A DNA stretch of 64,000 nt from Chitinophagales bacterium (GTDB lineage Bacteria > Bacteroidota > Bacteroidia > Chitinophagales > BACL12): contig JACJXO010000003.1 in the NCBI GenBank assembly GCA_020636645.1, forward strand, positions 1 to 64,000, in the 5' to 3' direction. Shown one piece after another: positions 52,248 through 60,465 of the stretch (within the stretch, counting starts at the first letter, position 1; the number at the start of each line of letters is the position of its first letter). The notes beneath the pieces were generated by a model that saw only the letters and a program-made list of their open reading frames with translations, was not told the origin of the DNA and did not search any database. The translations under genes and the position numbers were made by a program.

Positions 52248-52973
52248 ATGGAGGTAGATATATTTATTCCCTGTTTCATTGACCAGCTATCGCCTGATAC
52301 CGGTTTTAACATGGTCAAGGTACTGGAACATGTGGGCTGTAAGGTACACTATAATCCAGGGCAGACCTGTTGCGGGCAGCCGGCTTTCAATGCCGGTCAA
52401 TGGGAAAAAATGGATGATGTGGGTAAGAAGTTCATTACCGATTTCAGTGCGGTTGACCGAACTATCGTTTCTCCCAGTGGCTCTTGCACAGGTTTTGTCA
52501 GAAACTTCTACAATGAACTGTATGCCAATACACCCTATCATAACTACTACAAGCAGGTAAAGCGAAATCTTTTTGAGATCAGTGAATTCCTGGTTGATGT
52601 AATGCAGCAAACAGACCTGGGAGGGAAGTTCCAGGCCAAAGTGACCTATCACGATGCCTGCGGAGCACTGCGTGAATGTGGCATAAAAGAGCAACCCAGA
52701 AAGCTTCTGGCAGCTGTGGAAGGGCTGGAGCTGGTGGAGATGGATTTTTCAGAGACATGCTGTGGCTTCGGGGGAACATTCGCTGCCAAATTCGAAGCGA
52801 TTTCTTCCGGAATGGCCGACAACAAAGGGCAATTTGCAGCAGCCACAGGTGCTGAGTATGTGGTTTCTACCGATTATTCCTGCCTGATGCACCTGCAGGC
52901 CTATTTTGATAAACAGCAGATTCCTGTCAAATGCATTCATCTGATAGATCTGCTGGCGAAGAGTATTAGCTGA
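52248..52973 (+). CDS. LutA/GlcF-like Fe-S oxidoreductase subunit (CCG-domain protein)
   Basis: A 241-residue protein with two cysteine-rich CCG motifs (CCGQPAFN at 41-48, CCGFGGTF at 171-178) and supporting C138 and C144. This is the layout of LutA, the small subunit of the lactate oxidation complex LutABC, and of glycolate/heterodisulfide reductase subunits. LutB and LutC are not adjacent, so the electron partner is not visible here. The stop overlaps the CysH-like start by 1 nt (TGATG), so the two genes are coupled. Confidence 0.88.
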   Translation: MEVDIFIPCFIDQLSPDTGFNMVKVLEHVGCKVHYNPGQTCCGQPAFNAGQWEKMDDVGKKFITDFSAVDRTIVSPSGSCTGFVRNFYNELYANTPYHNYYKQVKRNLFEISEFLVDVMQQTDLGGKFQAKVTYHDACGALRECGIKEQPRKLLAAVEGLELVEMDFSETCCGFGGTFAAKFEAISSGMADNKGQFAAATGAEYVVSTDYSCLMHLQAYFDKQQIPVKCIHLIDLLAKSIS

Positions 52974-53641
52974 TGCCATCGTTTGAACAGATAGCCCAAC
53001 AAATTCAAAGCTATCAGGAAGCGGGAAAGACCTTGTTCCTTTCTTCCTCCTTCCAGACACATAGCATACCCTTGCTGCATATGATCAGCAGGATTGATGA
53101 CAGCATCCCTGTATATTTCCTGCAAACAGGGTATCATTTTCCTGAAACCATTCGCTTTCGCGATGAAGTAGCTTCTCAGCTTGGTATTCAGATCAGATCG
53201 GTGGCATCCACCACACCCAGGATCATGCAACTCAATGAAAAAGGCAATTTGCTGTACACCTCAGACCCTGACTATTGCTGTTATCTGAATAAAGTGGCAC
53301 CCATGGAGCCGCTGCTGGACCAGTTTGATGTCTGGATTAACGGTGTGCGTGGCGATCAGAATGATAACCGGGCCTCATTTACTGTAGAACAGCCAACACA
53401 TCGCAAGGCTGTGCGTTATCATCCGGTCATTGACTGGACCCAGAAAATGATCTGGGATTATATTGCCCAATTTGACCTGCCTACCCATCCGCTTGATATG
53501 CAGGGTTATGTCAGCATAGGCTGTGAACCCTGTACCCGCAGGGCTGACCTGGCACTCCTGAGCCACGAAAGGGGTGGCCGATGGTTTGGCATGCAGAAAA
53601 CCGAATGTGGCTTACATACTGAACTGATAGAAAAAAAATGA
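52973..53641 (+). CDS. CysH-like (phospho)adenylylsulfate reductase
   Basis: A 222-residue protein of the PAPS/APS reductase family. Cys pairs at 102-103 (YCCYLNK) and at 184/187 (GCEPCT) fit the 4Fe-4S ligands of the APS-type enzyme. The C-terminal ECGLH (211-215) holds the catalytic cysteine. WINGVRGDQNDNR and PVIDWTQKMIWDYI also match. The expected role is reduction of activated sulfate to sulfite. No other sulfate assimilation gene is adjacent. The stop overlaps the epimerase start by 4 nt. Confidence 0.88.
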   Translation: MPSFEQIAQQIQSYQEAGKTLFLSSSFQTHSIPLLHMISRIDDSIPVYFLQTGYHFPETIRFRDEVASQLGIQIRSVASTTPRIMQLNEKGNLLYTSDPDYCCYLNKVAPMEPLLDQFDVWINGVRGDQNDNRASFTVEQPTHRKAVRYHPVIDWTQKMIWDYIAQFDLPTHPLDMQGYVSIGCEPCTRRADLALLSHERGGRWFGMQKTECGLHTELIEKK

Positions 53642-54567
53642 AGATTCTGATCACCGGTGGAGCCGGATATATCGGATTTAACCTGGCTAAAGCTTTGTGC
53701 CGGCTCACTGAAGTAACGCAGGTCAGCTTGTATGATAATTTCTCACGTCATAACGGATCCATCTTTTTTGATCCGGTAGTCGGGGCCAACAAGATCGAAC
53801 TGATCACAGCTGATATTCTGGATACCAGAAAATTGCGGAAAGCCATGGCCGGGAAAGACCTGGTAGTACACCTGGCAGCACGTGTTACTACACCTTTTGC
53901 CAACCAGGATCCGCACTTCTTTGAGCAGGTCAACCATTGGGGTACAGCTGAGGTGGTCTATGCTGCTGAAGATCTGCAAATCAACCGGCTTATTTATCTC
54001 AGCAGCACAGCCGTTTACGGAAGAACAACCGGTATGGTGGATGAGTCAACGGCAGCACAACCTCAAACTTACTATGGCATTTCCAAACGCAGAGGAGAAG
54101 ATCATGTACAGCGCTTGACTGAAAAGGGGAGAGCACATATAATCCGCTGCGGGAATGTGTATGGCTACAGCCCGGCTTTGCGATTTGATGCAGTTATCAA
54201 TCATTTCATGATGCAGGCCAACACTGAAAAAAGATTATCCATTCATGGTACAGGTATGCAGGTACGATCCTTTGTGCATATTCATGAAGTGGTGGAGATG
54301 CTGTCACAGCTCAGTGTAAAAGAAGTGCCTTCCGGTGTGTACAATTTTGTAACCAAGTCTCTTCGCATTAATGAAATAGCTGATGCGATCGAAGACCTTT
54401 ATCCCGGACTGGAACGGATCTACATCAATCAGCATATCGGCATGAGCAGCCTGGAAGTGTCACCTGAAACAGCACTGCATCAGTACCTGACACTTACCGG
54501 TACAACGCTGAAAGAAGAACTTCGCAACTTCCGCGATCATTTCACATTTGGTCATTCTATTCAATAA
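53638..54567 (+). CDS. NAD-dependent epimerase/dehydratase (extended SDR)
   Basis: A 309-residue extended short-chain dehydrogenase. The NAD-binding GGAGYIG lies at 7-13, the catalytic Ser/Thr region LSSTAVYG at 121-128, and Tyr146-x3-Lys150 in YYGISK. The family acts on nucleotide-activated sugars (UDP-glucose 4-epimerase and relatives). The two glycosyltransferases downstream make a role in surface polysaccharide precursor synthesis plausible. The exact substrate is undetermined. Confidence 0.88.
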   Translation: MKILITGGAGYIGFNLAKALCRLTEVTQVSLYDNFSRHNGSIFFDPVVGANKIELITADILDTRKLRKAMAGKDLVVHLAARVTTPFANQDPHFFEQVNHWGTAEVVYAAEDLQINRLIYLSSTAVYGRTTGMVDESTAAQPQTYYGISKRRGEDHVQRLTEKGRAHIIRCGNVYGYSPALRFDAVINHFMMQANTEKRLSIHGTGMQVRSFVHIHEVVEMLSQLSVKEVPSGVYNFVTKSLRINEIADAIEDLYPGLERIYINQHIGMSSLEVSPETALHQYLTLTGTTLKEELRNFRDHFTFGHSIQ

Positions 54568-54574
54568 GCGGCCT

Positions 54575-56479
54575 GTGACCGCATTGGATATTCTGCAGAA
54601 ATACTGGAAATATCCGGCCTTCCGTCCGGGTCAGGAAGATATTATTACAGCAGCGGTTGCCGGTCGTGATGTACTGGCGCTTCTTCCAACTGGTGGCGGT
54701 AAATCGATTTGTTTTCAGGTGCCGGGAATGCTGCACCATGGAACTACATTGGTGATCTCTCCGCTTATAGCCCTTATGACGGACCAGGTTAACCAACTTA
54801 AAGACAGAGGAATTGAAGCAGAGGCCATTCATGCAGGTTTGCCGTGGAAGACAGCAGAACGAATACTGGACAATACTGCCAGCGGTGCTGTGAAATTTCT
54901 GTATGTGTCTCCGGAGAGGCTTGTTAGTGAACGGTTCAGAGATCGATTGCCTTATCTGCAGATAAAACTGCTTGTGGTAGATGAAGCCCACTGCATCTCT
55001 CAATGGGGATATGACTTCAGACCTCCTTACCTGCGCATTGCAGAAGCAAGAGAACTGTTACCGGGTGTGCCGGTCATGGCACTTACAGCCACTGCAACGG
55101 AAGCTGTGGCACAAGACATGAAAAAATTGCTGCAGATGCGGCAACCATATGTTTACCGGTCAACCTTCCTGCGTTCAAATATGCACCTTATTGTCCGCGA
55201 AGAAGAGAACAAATTTCAAAAGCTCGCTGAGATCATGGATGCAGTGAAAGGTCCTGCCATGGTATATGTGCGAAGCCGCAAAGGTGCAAGGGAAGTGGCG
55301 CAGTTCCTGCAAAGAAGAAGGATAGCAGCAGCCTATTACCATGCCGGCTTGTCTGCTGATAACCGAAGCCGGATCCAGCAGGAATGGATATCCGGAAAAC
55401 TACGTGCAGTGGCCTGTACCAATGCATTCGGTATGGGCATAGATAAACCTGATGTGCGCCTGGTGCTTCATTGGGACCTTCCGGATTCGCCCGAAGCATA
55501 CTATCAGGAAGCCGGAAGAGCAGGAAGAGATGGCAATGCTTGTTATGCCGGCATCATTTATCAGCAGCAGGACCTGGACCGTATCCGCGAAAGTGTGTTA
55601 GGCCAGTATCCCGACCCCGAACAGGTGAGACAGGTCTATCATGCAGTGGCTGCAAGTGTCCAGTTGGCAGCCGGTGCAGGCCCGGGGGCTTCCTTTCCGT
55701 TTGATCGCGACAAGATCACTTCTTTCACCGGACTGTTGCCGCTCACGGTCAACAACGCTTTACAAGTGCTGCAGCAACAAGGATTTCTGTACCTCAATGA
55801 AGCTGCCAGAAACGTGTCTGTTATCAGGGTGCTTGTTGATAATGAGACCCTGTACAGATACCAGGTAGAAAACCGCAGCATAGAACCGGTTATCAAAGCT
55901 TTGTTGCGTTCCTGTCCGGGATTGTTTGAAGAGCATGTAATGGTCAGAGAATCTGAAATTGCACACTTTACAGGCAAAAGAACAGAAGATGTGGTGAAGG
56001 CCCTTCGGTTTCTGCAGGAACAGGAAGTGATGGATTACCAGCCAAGCGGCGATGATCCGCAGGTGGTCTTTCTGACTGAACGATATAACGCTGCTGATCT
56101 TCCGCTGGATACAGGCCTGATGAAGAAGATCCGGGAACAGGCAGCTCTTCGCCTGCAGGCCATGATGGACTATGTAAAAGGGAAGCCTGGTTGCAGGATG
56201 CAGAAAATACTTGCGTACTTTGGCGAAGCAAGCAGCAAATGTGGCATGTGCGATCATTGCGTGGAAGCTGATAAACATGCCTTGTCTGACCAGGATATAC
56301 TGGCGGTATATGACTGGTCCAGAACGCTGCTCGTAAGCGGACCCGTAACGGTGCAAATATTGATGGAGCAAAAGCCTCCGCTAAAGAAAGAAAAGACCCT
56401 GGAAGCCATTAGTTACCTGGTGGAACATAAATGGTTGCGGTATAACGAAGCAGATCAACTGGAATGGGTAAACGCATAG
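54575..56479 (+). CDS. recQ: ATP-dependent DNA helicase RecQ
   Basis: A 634-residue superfamily 2 helicase: Walker A PTGGGKS at 38-44, DEAHCISQWG (motif II), motifs III-VI (ALTATAT, GMGIDKPDVR, QEAGRAGRDG) and an RQC-type zinc site (YFGEASSKCGMCDHC). No HRDC domain follows, typical of the short Bacteroidota RecQ. The start is GTG at 54575; relatives begin MTxxxILQKYWxYxxFRPxQ, and an upstream TTG at 54548 would extend into the epimerase coding end. It overlaps the next glycosyltransferase gene by 16 nt. Confidence 0.92.
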   Translation: MTALDILQKYWKYPAFRPGQEDIITAAVAGRDVLALLPTGGGKSICFQVPGMLHHGTTLVISPLIALMTDQVNQLKDRGIEAEAIHAGLPWKTAERILDNTASGAVKFLYVSPERLVSERFRDRLPYLQIKLLVVDEAHCISQWGYDFRPPYLRIAEARELLPGVPVMALTATATEAVAQDMKKLLQMRQPYVYRSTFLRSNMHLIVREEENKFQKLAEIMDAVKGPAMVYVRSRKGAREVAQFLQRRRIAAAYYHAGLSADNRSRIQQEWISGKLRAVACTNAFGMGIDKPDVRLVLHWDLPDSPEAYYQEAGRAGRDGNACYAGIIYQQQDLDRIRESVLGQYPDPEQVRQVYHAVAASVQLAAGAGPGASFPFDRDKITSFTGLLPLTVNNALQVLQQQGFLYLNEAARNVSVIRVLVDNETLYRYQVENRSIEPVIKALLRSCPGLFEEHVMVRESEIAHFTGKRTEDVVKALRFLQEQEVMDYQPSGDDPQVVFLTERYNAADLPLDTGLMKKIREQAALRLQAMMDYVKGKPGCRMQKILAYFGEASSKCGMCDHCVEADKHALSDQDILAVYDWSRTLLVSGPVTVQILMEQKPPLKKEKTLEAISYLVEHKWLRYNEADQLEWVNA

Positions 56480-57558
56480 TCTTTACTGTCACCAATGACC
56501 TGACTTACGATCAGCGCATGCATCGTATATGTACTACCTTGCAGGATGCCGGATACCAGGTGACTCTCGTGGGTTTTACCAAAAAAAGATCGGTTCCGCT
56601 GGTTCAGAATAAGTATGCAACCGTCAGATTGAACCCGTTTTTTAAGAAGGGCAAATTGTTCTACCTGGAATATAACTTTCGCTTGCTGTTGTGGCTTATA
56701 AAACATCCTTCTGATATCTATGGAGCTGTTGACCTGGACACATTGCTTCCGCACGTGCTGATCAGCAGTTGGCGCAAAAAGATCTGTGTACACGATGCAC
56801 ATGAGTATTTTACTGAACTGCCTGAAATAGCCCACAGGCCGGTAATAAAGTCCTTATGGGAGTGGATGGCCCGCATGCTTCTGCCAAAAGTGCCATATAA
56901 TTACACCGTTTGTACTGCCATTGCACATGAATTGCAGCAGCGATATGGCACCACCTATGCGGTCATCAGAAATGTGCCGGAAATTCCGCCTGAAATGCCG
57001 GTTCGGGACCCTGTTTCGCCTCCGGTTTTTTTGTATCAGGGTGCCCTCAACAGAGGAAGGGGTATAGAACAGATGATGGAGGCCATCGGTCATGTGGATG
57101 CATCGCTTTGGCTGGCAGGAGAGGGCGATCTTTCTGATGAACTCAGACAGAAGGCAGCTGCTTTTCCCTGGGCTGACCGCATTCGTTTTCTTGGTTATAT
57201 TGAACCCCGTGTCCTTCCGTCTGTCACAGCTCAGGCATTTGCCGGCATGAATCTGGTAAGCAATGATGGCAAGAGTTACTACTATAGTTTGTCTAATAAG
57301 TTTTTTGATTATATAAGAACTGGTATTCCTCAGATCACGATGAATTATCCCGAATACCGGTCCCTGAATGAACAGTATGGTGTGGCGCTTACTATTAACA
57401 GCCTCGAAGTAGCAGATATCAGAAGAGCGATGGAATCTTTGTTAACAAACCATGACCTGTACAGCCAACTGGCTCAGAATACCGTCTCTGCCTTCAAGGA
57501 GCTGAACTGGGAAGTGGAAAAGATGAAATTGCTGCAGTTTTATGAGCATGTCAGTTGA
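56464..57558 (+). CDS. GT-B glycosyltransferase (GT4-like), copy 1
   Basis: A 364-residue protein with the GT-B plan: an N-terminal acceptor domain (RIVFTVTNDLTYDQRMHRI) and a C-terminal nucleotide-sugar domain (FLYQGALNRGRGIEQMMEAI, AFAGMNLVSNDGKSYYYSLS). An E-x7-E-type motif is weak, with KFFDYIRTGIPQI in the corresponding place. Proteins opening with TNDLTYDQRMHRI are common in Bacteroidota polysaccharide clusters. Sugar donor and acceptor are unknown. Confidence 0.85.
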   Translation: MGKRIVFTVTNDLTYDQRMHRICTTLQDAGYQVTLVGFTKKRSVPLVQNKYATVRLNPFFKKGKLFYLEYNFRLLLWLIKHPSDIYGAVDLDTLLPHVLISSWRKKICVHDAHEYFTELPEIAHRPVIKSLWEWMARMLLPKVPYNYTVCTAIAHELQQRYGTTYAVIRNVPEIPPEMPVRDPVSPPVFLYQGALNRGRGIEQMMEAIGHVDASLWLAGEGDLSDELRQKAAAFPWADRIRFLGYIEPRVLPSVTAQAFAGMNLVSNDGKSYYYSLSNKFFDYIRTGIPQITMNYPEYRSLNEQYGVALTINSLEVADIRRAMESLLTNHDLYSQLAQNTVSAFKELNWEVEKMKLLQFYEHVS

Positions 57559-58693
57559 TAGACATATACATGTGGTATCGTTCAATGTGCCTTATCCGGC
57601 CGATTACGGTGGGGTCATTGATGTGTACTTTCGCCTGCAGGCATTGCATCGGGAAGGAGTTTCCATAACACTGCATTGCTTTGATTATGGAAGGGGTGAA
57701 CAACCTGAATTGAACAAGCTGTGCCAGGAAGTTTATTACTACAAACGCCGATCCTTGTGGCGAGGATTAACAAGCTCGCTTCCTTTGTTTGTAGCAGCAC
57801 GAAGATCATCTCTGCTGACAGCTCGTTTGTTGCTGGATGATGACCCCATCTTGCTGGAAGGATTACATACTTCAGCTCTGATGCTCGATCACAGGATTGA
57901 CCGGAAACGTTGCTACATCAGGCTGCATAATGATGAAGCGGTCTATTACAGGTCGCTGGCCGGCCGGGAAAGATCCTGGTGGAAACGGCTGTATTTTGAA
58001 CTGGAGGCTCGACGGCTTGAACAATTTGAACATATACTTGAACAGGCTGCAGGTGTTTTTACGATCTCCAGACCGGAACAGGAGAAATTTGCCGGAAAAT
58101 ATAAGAACATTCTCTATACGGGTCCGTTCCATGCCTGGCAGCAAACAGAGATCAAAACAGGAAGAGGCAGCTATATACTGTATTATGGTAACCTTAGTGT
58201 CAATGAGAACGAAGAGGCTGTAAGATATCTGCTGGATGAACTGTCCTCGTCATTGCCTGCAGAACTGGTCATCGCTGGTAAAGAGCCATCACCTCAGCTA
58301 CAAGCGGCCATCGCCGGAAAGAAACAGGTCAGACTCATCTCAGATCCCGATCAGAATACCATGCTGGATCTTATCCGTCAGGCCCAGGTTCTGGTCCTTC
58401 CCACATTTCAGCCAACAGGTATCAAACTAAAACTGATCGACGCTCTTTTCAACGGCCGACATATCATTGTGAACAGCCCTATGATAGCAGGCACCGGGCT
58501 CGAAGATCTTGTGACCATAGCTGACGATCCTGTTGCTTTACGTCAAATGGTGCAGCAAGCATGGGAAACAGAGTTCACTGATGAGATGGTCAGCAGGAGG
58601 AGAGCGCATCCCGCCCTGCCTGATAACCGCCAGGCAGTAACTGTTATTATGAAGAAATGCTTTCCGGTAATTCCACCTGCAGCTTCCCGTTGA
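57542..58693 (+). CDS. GT-B glycosyltransferase-like protein, copy 2
   Basis: A 383-residue protein starting MSMSVDRHIHVVSFNVPYPA, with DYGGVIDVYFRLQALHREGV (acceptor domain), LYYGNLSVNENEEAVRYLL and VLVLPTFQPTGIKLKLIDAL (donor domain). It overlaps the upstream glycosyltransferase gene by 17 nt and ends 47 nt inside the convergent ftsE gene. Its last ~15 residues are therefore encoded antisense to ftsE, which suggests the original stop has been lost. Biochemical specificity is unknown. Confidence 0.83.
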   Translation: MSMSVDRHIHVVSFNVPYPADYGGVIDVYFRLQALHREGVSITLHCFDYGRGEQPELNKLCQEVYYYKRRSLWRGLTSSLPLFVAARRSSLLTARLLLDDDPILLEGLHTSALMLDHRIDRKRCYIRLHNDEAVYYRSLAGRERSWWKRLYFELEARRLEQFEHILEQAAGVFTISRPEQEKFAGKYKNILYTGPFHAWQQTEIKTGRGSYILYYGNLSVNENEEAVRYLLDELSSSLPAELVIAGKEPSPQLQAAIAGKKQVRLISDPDQNTMLDLIRQAQVLVLPTFQPTGIKLKLIDALFNGRHIIVNSPMIAGTGLEDLVTIADDPVALRQMVQQAWETEFTDEMVSRRRAHPALPDNRQAVTVIMKKCFPVIPPAASR

Positions 58694-59342
58694 TACAGCG
58701 CAGGGTTTTGGAGGGCCATTTTTCCAGGATATTGTAATTGTGTGTGGCCATCAGCACCGCCGTTTTAAATTCCTCATTGAGATGGCGCAACAGCAACATG
58801 ATATCATTGGATGTTTCGGGGTCAAGATTTCCGGTTGGCTCATCAGCAATGATGATCTCCGGGTCATTGATGATGGCCCTGGCTATGACCACTCTTTGTT
58901 GCTCACCACCCGATAATTCATAGGGCATCTTAAAGCCTTTAGTGGCCAGGCCAACACGACGTAGAGCTTCATCTATTTTGATCTTGATCAATGCCTGGTC
59001 TGAGGTACCGGTGGCCCGCAGAACGAATTCCAGATTGGCCTCGACACTTCTGTCCATCAGCAGCTGAAAATCCTGAAATACGATACCCAGTTTCCGGCGC
59101 AGATAAGGAGTCTTCTTCCACGTGATCTCGTGCAAGGGAAACCCTGCCACCCAGGCCGAACCACCCTGCAGGGGCAGATCACCGTAAATGGTTTTGAGCA
59201 GACTGCTCTTTCCTGTGCCGGTCTTGCCTATCAGATAAACGAATTCTCCGTGGTCTATCTCAAAATTGACATCACTGAGTACCGGTGTCTTACCCTGGTA
59301 AATTCCGGCATGGGTAAAGTGTATGACCTTTTCATCCTGCAT
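58647..59342 (-). CDS. ftsE: Cell division ATP-binding protein FtsE
   Basis: A 231-residue ABC ATPase with Walker A GKTGTGKS (39-46), Q-loop VFQDFQLL, signature LSGGEQQRV and Walker B IIIADEPTGNLDPETS, followed by MATHNYNILEKWPSKTLRC, a tail typical of FtsE in Bacteroidota. FtsE and FtsX together control cell wall hydrolases at the septum. ftsX is not adjacent here; in this phylum it is often elsewhere. The -7 box lies 4 nt before the ATG. The 3' end overlaps the convergent glycosyltransferase gene. Confidence 0.9.
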   Translation of the reverse strand: MQDEKVIHFTHAGIYQGKTPVLSDVNFEIDHGEFVYLIGKTGTGKSSLLKTIYGDLPLQGGSAWVAGFPLHEITWKKTPYLRRKLGIVFQDFQLLMDRSVEANLEFVLRATGTSDQALIKIKIDEALRRVGLATKGFKMPYELSGGEQQRVVIARAIINDPEIIIADEPTGNLDPETSNDIMLLLRHLNEEFKTAVLMATHNYNILEKWPSKTLRCINGKLQVELPESISS

Positions 59343-59346
59343 GCTA

Positions 59347-59354
59347 TAAAGGTA
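59347..59354 (-). promoter_or_regulatory. Predicted -7 box of ftsE, leaderless configuration
   Basis: TACCTTTA on the minus strand with 4 nt before the ATG at 59342. Confidence 0.45.
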
Positions 59355-59410
59355 TGCGTGGCAGCCAGCTATTCATTACAGGTTATGAACAACAGCAATG
59401 GTGGTATGTA

Positions 59411-60415
59411 TCAAAACGGGCAGATGTAGGTCATCAGTATGCGGCCATCCACAGCTGAGTAAATGGTACTGCGCATACCCAGGCCGGAATCATCCCGGTA
59501 CAGTTGTAGTATGCCGAAGTTCTTTTCGATCATGAGTGGGCCCATTCTAAACTGGTTGGCCTCTTCCTGTATCTGACCCCAGGTATGGGTCAGACCGCTG
59601 GAGGTGATGTCCAGCAGCGGATAGTCCAGTCCGCCACCTATGACCGAGTACTCTGCAATATGCCGGTCGCCGCTCAGTATGACGATGCCCTCTGGTGATG
59701 ATGTGCGTATCATATCCAGCAACCGGGTTCTGGATGCCTGCAGGTTTTCCCATTTTTCATAGCCCTGTTCCGTTGCGATCACCTGTACACTGGACAACAA
59801 AATGAACATGGAAACAGTGGTATCTGCCAGCTGTTCCTGCAGCCAGGTCCATTGCGCTTCACCCAGCATGTTGCCATCAGGTCTTGGTATATACCTTTTA
59901 GAAGGGTCGGGTGAAGGTGTCAGGGTATCTCTGAAGCTGCGGGTATCCAATGCCAGTATGCGCACGATCTCTCCGTCAACCTGCAGATCGGTAGCATGGT
60001 ACACGCCCGGATGCGAGCGAAGGTCTTCCCGGTCATCCAGCCTCATAAAGTGGGTGAATAACTGCTTGCTGCTGTCTTTGAAGGTCCATTCTTTTCCGCC
60101 GTCATTCAGGCCGTAGTCGTGGTCATCCCAGGTGCCGTCAACCTGAATCTGCCGTATGAAACTGTGGTAGTATGGGTTGTTATATTGTACCTGATACAAA
60201 CTGTCCATTACACGGGCATCATTGGTATCAGCATAGATATTATCGCCCAGCCAAAGCCAGATATCCGGGTGATGAACTGCCACCAGATCCCAATAAGACT
60301 GATCTGCATCTGTCTTGTTACATGAACCAAATGCGATTACCAGCGTGTCTGATTGTGCAAACAGAGAGCTGGTAATGCCAACCATCACAAAAACAAAAAA
60401 GGCATGTCTGTACAT
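59411..60415 (-). CDS. PhoD-like metallophosphatase, exported
   Basis: A 334-residue protein with a signal peptide (MYRHAFFVFVMVGITSSLFA) and the PhoD pattern: GSCN (30-33), LGDNIYAD (56-63), DDHDYGLND (97-105) and SGDRHIAE (248-255), supplying the metal-binding Asp, Asn and His residues. The family hydrolyses phosphate mono- and diesters in the periplasm or outside the cell. No Pho box is visible. The start codon and signal-peptide codons lie inside a terminator-like hairpin (see 60385-60420), with a promoter box directly behind it. Confidence 0.88.
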   Translation of the reverse strand: MYRHAFFVFVMVGITSSLFAQSDTLVIAFGSCNKTDADQSYWDLVAVHHPDIWLWLGDNIYADTNDARVMDSLYQVQYNNPYYHSFIRQIQVDGTWDDHDYGLNDGGKEWTFKDSSKQLFTHFMRLDDREDLRSHPGVYHATDLQVDGEIVRILALDTRSFRDTLTPSPDPSKRYIPRPDGNMLGEAQWTWLQEQLADTTVSMFILLSSVQVIATEQGYEKWENLQASRTRLLDMIRTSSPEGIVILSGDRHIAEYSVIGGGLDYPLLDITSSGLTHTWGQIQEEANQFRMGPLMIEKNFGILQLYRDDSGLGMRSTIYSAVDGRILMTYICPF

Positions 60416-60420
60416 GCCTT
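60385..60420 (-). terminator. Hairpin plus T run over the phoD-like start codon
   Basis: On the minus strand the stem AAGGCATGT / ACATGCCTT (60412-60420 with 60399-60407), loop ACAG, is followed by TTTTGTTTTTG. It is well placed to stop read-through from the DUF547 gene upstream. The phoD-like ATG (60413-60415) is in the stem. Confidence 0.72.
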
Positions 60421-60427
60421 AAAGGTA
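60420..60427 (-). promoter_or_regulatory. Predicted -7 box of the PhoD-like gene
   Basis: TACCTTTA on the minus strand with 4 nt before the ATG at 60415. A transcript starting here lacks most of the left arm of the hairpin and would escape it. Confidence 0.5.
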
Positions 60428-60465
60428 AGGGGAGGGGATGAATCTTCTGTGAACAGCAAATGAAC

